Positions 5,112 through 10,504 of a stretch of DNA of 10,504 nucleotides are shown one piece after another. The DNA comes from Verrucomicrobiota bacterium. Its GTDB lineage: Bacteria > Verrucomicrobiota > Verrucomicrobiia > Opitutales > Opitutaceae. Both the position numbers and the translations under genes were made by a program. The number at the start of each line of letters is the position of its first letter. Within the stretch, counting starts at the first letter, position 1. The stretch lies in the NCBI GenBank assembly GCA_003694825.1, contig RFJS01000284.1, forward strand, positions 1 through 10,504. The letters run 5' to 3'. Under the pieces are notes generated by a model that had not been told where the DNA came from, did not search any database, and saw nothing but the letters and a program-made list of their open reading frames with translations.

Positions 5112-7958
5112 ATGAATCCGGAAGTGATGCGTCAGGTCGCCTTCCTCGTGCCGGCCCTGTTGTTTTCCAGCGGGGCGGCGGCGTGGATGGTGGCGGGTAT
5201 CTGCTGTGGGCTGGCGGCCCCGCGGGCGCGGGCGGCGGAGGGCGGACGGCGCGTGTTCAATCCGTGGTGGGTGGTCATGGGGCTGGCGTTTCTGGCGGCG
5301 GCGGGCGCGCCGGCGGTGGCGATGTTTCGGGATTCGCTCGGCGTGCTGTTGGGCCGGACCGTGCCGGTGTCGGCGGCGCTGGTGTTTGCCGGGGTGGCGA
5401 CGGCGGGCTTGCTGGGCGTGCTGCCGAGGCCGGATTGGTCGTGGGCGCGCTCGCCGGGGCGGTGGGCGTGGGCGCGCGTGGGCATCGTCGCGCTGCTGAT
5501 GGCGGGCGGGGTGTGGCAACCGGCGGCCGTGCCGGTGGTGTTGCTGGCGGTGGCGGCACTCGTCGGTGTGCCGCTGGCGCTGTGGCGGGATGCCCTCCCG
5601 GGTGATTACTCCGGGGCGGAGCAGCGGCGCTCTGTGCGCATCCTCGCCGTGGCGATCGTCTCCACGGCCGGCGCCTGGGGCGTGTTTTTTCTCGGAAGGG
5701 ATGTGCCGGTGGGCGGCGCGATGCCGCTGCACCACGTGGTGGCGGGCGCATTGGTGGCCGGGGGCGGATGGTATGTGGTGGCGGGTGTGTGGCGGGAATA
5801 TCTGCGGCGGTCGGTCCCGGATCGGGTCCGGGTGCAGCGGGTGGGCGTGGGGTTGCGGACCGAGGTGCTGCTGCCGGTCGGGCTCGCGGTCTTCTGGCTG
5901 GTGAGCACGGTGCTGTCGATGGTCGCCTACAAGCGCATGATGGAGCACATCACGGAGCGGGCGGTGATGGAGGTTACCAATATGGCCCACGCCTTTCGGT
6001 GGAACGCCACGGCTCGCGAGGTGCAAGACGGGCGTTCCGGCAGGGAGAATGCGCGCCGGGCGTTGCGGCTGTTCGTGGACAACTCCGGCGAATATCTCGC
6101 GGCCGGCGTGTGGATGCAGACGGGTGGCGGTCCTTTGTTTCTGGATGCGCACGGGGTGGGCGCGGATGGCGAGCCGCTGGATCCGCTGGCGCTGTATCCC
6201 GGGAGGGAGCCTGACGGCCGGCCGCCGAGGTTTGTGTGGGTCGGGCGCGATTCGTTTTTGCGCACGGCGCTGGTTTCGGTCCCGGCGCCTGAGTTTGTGG
6301 AGGCGCGGCGTGCCTGGTATTTTTCCGTGTTGATCGACGGGCGCGGACTGGCGCTGCCGCTGGCGATGCAGACGGCGTGGACGGTGGGCCTGTCGGTTGT
6401 CGCGACCGGTTTTCTGCTGCTCGGTTGTGTGATGCTGGTGCGTTCGCTGCACGCCGCCGAGTTACGCGCCGCGAGGGAGCAGGCGGAGGCGGAGGCTCAG
6501 GCCCGCAATCAGCTGGTCGGGGTGATTTCGCACGAGTTGCGCACGCCGTTGCAGAGCATTCTGGGGTTTGCCGAACTCATGGCGGAGGAGTCGCTGCCGG
6601 ACTCGGTGGCCCGGCAGGCGCGGGCGATTCACGCGCAGGGAAAACTGTTGCTGCGCATGGTGCAGGACATCCTCGACTACACGGCGATGGACGTAGGGCG
6701 GGCGCGGGAGACCATGGAGCCGGTCGTGCTGGAGGAATTGTGGGAGGATCTCGCGGTGATGTTCAACGAGCGGGCCGCGGCGAAGGGCCTGGAGTTTCGC
6801 ATCCGGGCCGCGGCGGATTTGCCGCCAGTGGTGCGGACGGACCGGCTGCGCGTGCTGCAGTTGTTGATCAACCTGATCGGCAACGCGGTGAAGTTCACGC
6901 GGGAGGGGTTTGTGCATGACGACGTCCATGCCGGCGAGGTTGGCGAGGACGAGTCCGGCCGGCTGGTCATGCTGGAGATCGCAGTGAGTGATTCCGGGCC
7001 CGGGCTCTCGGCGGCGCAGGCGCGGCGGGCTTTCGAGCCGTTTCGCAAGCTGCGCGATGATGGCACGCCCGGTCATGCCGGAGTGGGGCTGGGGCTGGCG
7101 ATTTGCCGGCAGATCGTGACGCGGCTCGGCGGAAGCATCGATCTGCACAGCCAGGTCGGGGAAGGGACGGTGTTTCAGGTGAAGTTGCCGGTGGAGGTCG
7201 TGGAGGCCGGCGCCGACGAGGTGGCCCGCTGGCGGGAGGCGCGGCCGGAGCGGCGGGTGGGCCGTCCGCTGGCGGGACTGGCCGTGTTGGTGGTGGACGA
7301 CAATCCCTACATCCGCGAGCTGATGCGGGAGTTTGTCGCCCGTGCGGGCGCACGGGTCACGGCGCGGCCGGGCGGGCAGTCCGCCCTGGCGGCGATCGAG
7401 GAGGAGACTTTCGATGTCGTGCTGATGGATGTGCGGCTGCCGGATCTGGATGGCCGGGAGGTGACGCGACGGATTCGCGAGCGCAGCGGCCTGCCGGACG
7501 AGCCGTGGGTCGTCGGCATCTCGGCGGGATTGTCCGAACGAGAAATCGATGCACTCTTCGAAAGCGGGCTGAACGATTTTCTGGTGAAACCCATTTCCAT
7601 GCCGGGGCTGGTGGAGACGCTGCGGATGAGCCCTGTCGCGGAGCGCGTCGATGCGGAGGCCGCGGAGGCAGTGCCTTCGCCGGAGCTGGGCGCGGAGGCG
7701 CGGGCGGCGTTTTTCGGCGAGGCTCGGGCCATCGTGGAGCGCATCGAAGGGCTCGCCCGGGAGCGGAAAGGGGACCGGGTCATCGCCGAGGCGCACTATC
7801 TGGCCAATGGCTGCTTGACCTTCGGCCTCGAGGAGGGATTCCGGATCTGCCGGGAGCTGGAAACGCTCGGCGAGATGGAGGACTTCACGACGGTGCTGTT
7901 GCGGACGGCGGAACTGCGCGGGGTGATCGAGGTGGCGGCGCGGCCGGCGCAGTCCTGA
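5112..7958 (+). CDS. Membrane hybrid histidine kinase with receiver and C-terminal HPt-like domain
   Basis: The protein is 948 residues from ATG 5112, preferred over GTG 5091 because GGAGG (5099-5103) lies 8 bases before the ATG. The N-terminal 270 residues contain about eight hydrophobic segments. An exported loop (about 273-417) and a further membrane helix (418-443, VGLSVVATGFLLLGCVMLV) follow, then an Ala/Glu-rich coiled coil. The HisKA domain has phospho-acceptor H474 in ISHELRTPLQSI. The ATPase domain has N591 in NLIGNAVKF, D627 in SDSGPGLS and a GVGLGLAI ATP-lid motif (about 658-664). The receiver (about 723-840) keeps D729/D730, phospho-acceptor D773 in VVLMDVRLPDLDG, S804 and K826. 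The tail (about 860-940) resembles an HPt domain: H895 in AEAHYLANGCLTFGLEEG, then CRELETLG. The usual HxLKGS motif is HYLANG here, so the conserved Lys is Ala. A multistep His-Asp-His-Asp relay to the neighbouring regulator is plausible. The signal sensed is unknown. The gene follows the regulator by 61 bases. Confidence 0.92.
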   Translation: MNPEVMRQVAFLVPALLFSSGAAAWMVAGICCGLAAPRARAAEGGRRVFNPWWVVMGLAFLAAAGAPAVAMFRDSLGVLLGRTVPVSAALVFAGVATAGLLGVLPRPDWSWARSPGRWAWARVGIVALLMAGGVWQPAAVPVVLLAVAALVGVPLALWRDALPGDYSGAEQRRSVRILAVAIVSTAGAWGVFFLGRDVPVGGAMPLHHVVAGALVAGGGWYVVAGVWREYLRRSVPDRVRVQRVGVGLRTEVLLPVGLAVFWLVSTVLSMVAYKRMMEHITERAVMEVTNMAHAFRWNATAREVQDGRSGRENARRALRLFVDNSGEYLAAGVWMQTGGGPLFLDAHGVGADGEPLDPLALYPGREPDGRPPRFVWVGRDSFLRTALVSVPAPEFVEARRAWYFSVLIDGRGLALPLAMQTAWTVGLSVVATGFLLLGCVMLVRSLHAAELRAAREQAEAEAQARNQLVGVISHELRTPLQSILGFAELMAEESLPDSVARQARAIHAQGKLLLRMVQDILDYTAMDVGRARETMEPVVLEELWEDLAVMFNERAAAKGLEFRIRAAADLPPVVRTDRLRVLQLLINLIGNAVKFTREGFVHDDVHAGEVGEDESGRLVMLEIAVSDSGPGLSAAQARRAFEPFRKLRDDGTPGHAGVGLGLAICRQIVTRLGGSIDLHSQVGEGTVFQVKLPVEVVEAGADEVARWREARPERRVGRPLAGLAVLVVDDNPYIRELMREFVARAGARVTARPGGQSALAAIEEETFDVVLMDVRLPDLDGREVTRRIRERSGLPDEPWVVGISAGLSEREIDALFESGLNDFLVKPISMPGLVETLRMSPVAERVDAEAAEAVPSPELGAEARAAFFGEARAIVERIEGLARERKGDRVIAEAHYLANGCLTFGLEEGFRICRELETLGEMEDFTTVLLRTAELRGVIEVAARPAQS

Positions 7959-7989
7959 GAATGCGGTTGCCAGTGGACGGCCTTGGGTG

Positions 7990-8015
7990 GCGAAATCGGC
8001 GTGGGTCCGATTCGC
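7990..8015 (+). repeat. Imperfect hairpin between the two kinase genes
   Basis: GCGAAATCGG (7990-7999) can pair with CCGATTCGC (8007-8015) across a 7-base loop, with one bulged A. A third CCGATT follows at 8019-8024. The T-rich stretch comes only after 8041, about 25 bases downstream, so this does not look like a standard intrinsic terminator. It might be an attenuating or mRNA-stabilising structure in the 101-base gap. Confidence 0.3.
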
Positions 8016-8059
8016 GGGCCGATTCCCTTTCCCGCTGAGCCTTTTTCTTCTTTCCGATC

Positions 8060-10504
8060 GTGGCACCCGACGTCGCAGGCTGGTTTTTTCAACAGGACTA
8101 CATGCTCTTTCTGGCCGTTGTCGGTTGGTTGACGGCCGGGCTCATCGGCTGGGGATCGGAGACGGCGGGGGAGGGGGCGCCGCGGCTGCCGTGGAAGTGG
8201 TTCGCATTTTTCTGTTTCCTCTTTGCGGCGGATGGGGCGATCGATCTCGCCCGGATGGTGACGCCGCAGGTGTGGCCGTCGGAGATCGAGCCCCTCGTGC
8301 GGCTGGCGGCCTATGGCTGCCTGCTGGAGTTTGGCCGCAAGTTGATCCCGGTGCTCTATCGGTTCCCGGTGCCGGTGGCGATTTCGGCGGGTATTCCGAC
8401 CGTGGCCCTCGCCGTGGTGTTTTATTGGCCGGGGGCCTCGCCGGTGACGGAGACGGTGGTGGCGGTCGTGGCGGGCGTCGTCGCCGTGGCGGGCATGGTG
8501 CGGCGCATCGGGCCCGGGTCGCGGTCGTTGCTCGGGGCGGCGGCGGCGTTGCTCATGATGGGGGTGGGAGAGATACTGAGAGGGCGGGGCGGCGATGGCG
8601 GGCACACGCTCTACGGCCTGTTTGTCTCGGGCGAGGGATTTGAGTCGGCGTTGTATGGCGCGACGCTGGCGTGGGTGGCGAGCGGTTCGCTGTGGTGGTA
8701 TTCGGTATCGCGGCACCGGGCGGCGGTTTCGGCTGGCCGGGTGGAGGCGCGGTCCTCGCTGGCCTCGGTCGTGCTGCCGGTGCTGATCGGGACGGTGCTG
8801 GTCCTGGGCTACTTCGTGGTCAACTGGCGTTCGGAATCGGTGCGGATCGATCGGGAGCGCGAGTTTCTCTATCGGATACGGGCCGCGGCGCTGGCGGTGG
8901 ATCGGGCCGATCTGGAAGCGGCGATCGCCGGCAGGGCGATCGATGCGCAGACCGAGGCGTTTCGGCGGGTGCGGCGTCAGCTCACCGACGTGCGCGGCGC
9001 GGCGGAAGATATCATGCGTGTCTATGTATGGCGGGTCGTGGACGGCTTGCTGCAGCTGCCGCCGGGCTGGGTTGTCAATCGGCTGCCGGCGCCGGTCACA
9101 GGCGGCGCCGAGGCGATCAAGGCCGTCAGTCCGCGGCTGCTTCCGACCGCGGGGGATCCGTTTCTCGTCGGTCCGATCGGGCCGCCGAACAATACCGTGC
9201 TCCTGGTCAATGTCCCGCTGCTCAACGAGGCGCGCACCGCGCAGCTCGGGTGGCTCGGTGCGGAAATCGCGGCGGAGAGCCTGTTGACGGCGCAGGCGGC
9301 GACCCGCCTGCAGACGATCGCGCTGGTGGGGTTGTTCGCCTCGCTGATCGTCTTCTTCCTGGCCCATCAGATCCTGCGGGAGAACGAGGAGGATCTCATT
9401 CTCGCCAAGGAGAGAGCCGAGGCCGCGGACCGTGCGAAGGACGAGTTTCTCGCGGTCATGAGCCACGAGATCCGCACGCCCATGCAGAGCGTGCTCGGCT
9501 ATAGCGAGCTGCTGGCGCGCTCGCCGCTGAGCGAGGCCCAGCGCCAGCATGTGGACACCATTCGCAGCCAGGGCCGCACCCTGCTGCGCGTCGTCCAGGA
9601 TATCCTCGATTTTTCCACGCTGCGCAAGGCGAGCTATACGCTCAAGGACGAGGTCATCTTCCTGCATCGGCTGGTGCAGACGTCGTTCGGGACGATCCGT
9701 CCCCTCGCCGAGCGCAAGGGGCTGCGGTTCGAGATGAGCATCGAAGACGGTGTCCCCGAGGTCGTGCGCGGCGACGGCGTGCGCATCGAGCAGGTGTTGC
9801 TCAACCTCATGGGCAATGCCGTGAAGTTCACCGACCACGGCAGCGTCACCCTCGATGTGGCCATGGAGCGCGATCCGGAGATGAACGGCGGCCGTGACAA
9901 TGTCGTTCGCTTCACGATTTCGGATACCGGCATGGGGATCCGGCGGGCGGATCAGAAGCGGCTGTTCGAGCCGTTCATCCGGCTGAGTTATGCCGAGGAG
10001 ACGCGGCGCGAGGGAGCCGGTCTCGGCCTGGCCATCGTCAAGCGGCTCTGTGAACTGATGGGCGGACGCATCGATCTCGAGAGCGAATGGGGGCGGGGCA
10101 CGCGTTTCTTTGTGCGCATACCGCTCCCGGTGGTCGAAGATGCCGATGTCGAGGCTTCCGTGGAGGGTGGCAGGCACGAGTGGCAGCCGCCGGGCATGTA
10201 TAATCTCGGGGCGATTCTGCCGCTGCGGATCCTCGTGGCCGAGGACAACCCCTACATTCGCCGCCTCATGATCGAATACCTCAAAGAAATCGGCTATCAG
10301 CCGACGGCCGTGGAGTCGGGGATCGAGGCCGTGCAGCGATGGGCCGACTTCGATCTGATCCTGATGGACCTGCGCATGCCCGGCATGGACGGCATCACCG
10401 CGGCGCGCGAGATTCGCTCCGTATGCGGGGATCGGGAGAAGCCATGGATGATCGGTGTCTCCGCCACGCTTTCCGAGCCGGAAATCAAGCGGGCGATGGA
10501 GGCC
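8060..10504 (+). CDS. Second membrane hybrid histidine kinase, 3' end cut by the window
   Basis: The frame is open from an in-frame stop at 8036-8038 to the window end. Starting at GTG 8060 it gives 815 residues; ATG 8102 is an alternative that would remove 14. Residues about 14-215 contain several hydrophobic helices, and a helix at 236-255 leads into an exported region (about 256-415). The pattern there (RIRAAALAVDRADLEAAIAG, then FRRVRRQLTDVR and RVYVWRVVDG) resembles Cache-like periplasmic sensors. A second helix (about 417-437) and a linker lead to HisKA with H469 in MSHEIRTPMQSVLG. The ATPase domain has N586 in NLMGNAVKF, D622 in SDTGMGI and EGAGLGLAI (651-659). A receiver begins near 722 with E728/D729, phospho-acceptor D770 in LILMDLRMPGMDG and S801 (VSATLSE); its end and anything beyond are missing. 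The catalytic core and receiver closely match the upstream kinase, but the sensor does not. The gene lies 101 bases after that kinase, with a pyrimidine-rich leader and no Shine-Dalgarno before the GTG. Confidence 0.92.
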   Translation, partial: MAPDVAGWFFQQDYMLFLAVVGWLTAGLIGWGSETAGEGAPRLPWKWFAFFCFLFAADGAIDLARMVTPQVWPSEIEPLVRLAAYGCLLEFGRKLIPVLYRFPVPVAISAGIPTVALAVVFYWPGASPVTETVVAVVAGVVAVAGMVRRIGPGSRSLLGAAAALLMMGVGEILRGRGGDGGHTLYGLFVSGEGFESALYGATLAWVASGSLWWYSVSRHRAAVSAGRVEARSSLASVVLPVLIGTVLVLGYFVVNWRSESVRIDREREFLYRIRAAALAVDRADLEAAIAGRAIDAQTEAFRRVRRQLTDVRGAAEDIMRVYVWRVVDGLLQLPPGWVVNRLPAPVTGGAEAIKAVSPRLLPTAGDPFLVGPIGPPNNTVLLVNVPLLNEARTAQLGWLGAEIAAESLLTAQAATRLQTIALVGLFASLIVFFLAHQILRENEEDLILAKERAEAADRAKDEFLAVMSHEIRTPMQSVLGYSELLARSPLSEAQRQHVDTIRSQGRTLLRVVQDILDFSTLRKASYTLKDEVIFLHRLVQTSFGTIRPLAERKGLRFEMSIEDGVPEVVRGDGVRIEQVLLNLMGNAVKFTDHGSVTLDVAMERDPEMNGGRDNVVRFTISDTGMGIRRADQKRLFEPFIRLSYAEETRREGAGLGLAIVKRLCELMGGRIDLESEWGRGTRFFVRIPLPVVEDADVEASVEGGRHEWQPPGMYNLGAILPLRILVAEDNPYIRRLMIEYLKEIGYQPTAVESGIEAVQRWADFDLILMDLRMPGMDGITAAREIRSVCGDREKPWMIGVSATLSEPEIKRAMEA

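Noticed and set aside
4941..6452. Minus-strand open frame (503 codons) opposite the first kinase
   Set aside because: It is a His/Arg/Pro/Gln-rich translation with no domain pattern; the plus strand has a complete kinase.
7990..8055. Intrinsic terminator between the two kinase genes
   Set aside because: The hairpin is imperfect and the T-rich stretch begins about 25 bases after it, so it does not meet the stem-then-U-tract pattern. It is listed only as a hairpin.
6462..8066. Minus-strand open frame (534 codons) opposite the C-terminal half of the first kinase
   Set aside because: It is an antisense shadow of the HisKA-ATPase-receiver coding sequence.
7796..10177. Very long minus-strand open frame (793 codons) opposite the second kinase
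   Set aside because: Despite its length, the composition is typical of antisense GC-rich frames and no motif is visible. The plus-strand frame carries every kinase motif.
1..10504. tRNA or rRNA genes, CRISPR arrays, insertion sequences, prophage genes
   Set aside because: No cloverleaf-like segments, regularly spaced repeats, transposase motifs or terminal inverted repeats were seen on reading both strands.

Overview
This is a GC-rich bacterial window with third-position G/C codon use, densely packed with protein genes. Strong Shine-Dalgarno sequences are largely absent; one kinase gene is the clear exception. The mix of a HupE/UreJ-type permease, a DUF4198 (NikM-like) exported protein, an NRPS and hybrid histidine kinases would fit a verrucomicrobial (Opitutales-like) chromosome. 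That placement is a tentative inference, because no rRNA or marker gene is present.

The left part (1-4097) is a four-gene block on the minus strand, read right to left. It contains a small unrecognised 147-residue protein with a TTG start (4097-3654), a secreted DUF4198-domain protein (3594-2665), a HupE/UreJ_2-family membrane protein (2641-1526), and the first 497 codons of a non-ribosomal peptide synthetase (1493 to the window edge). The NRPS has a complete N-terminal condensation domain and the opening of an adenylation domain. Its condensation active-site motif is altered. Gaps between the genes are 59, 23 and 32 bases, so one transcript is likely.

A 263-base divergent intergenic region (4098-4360) separates this block from a plus-strand signalling cluster. 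It holds a weak promoter candidate for the minus block, a 7-bp inverted repeat around that promoter and a 12-bp perfect palindrome.

The right part (4361-10504) is a two-component cluster. It contains a NarL/FixJ-type response regulator with a LuxR-type helix-turn-helix, a complete hybrid histidine kinase with a C-terminal HPt-like domain, and a second hybrid kinase cut by the window end. The two kinases share an unusual H-box and near-matching receiver phrases but have unrelated sensor regions, so they look like duplicated catalytic cores with different inputs. A reasonable model is that both kinases feed the regulator, possibly through the HPt-like domain. The regulator may control its own operon and/or the divergent metal-permease/NRPS operon. 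The regulatory target is inference from gene layout only.
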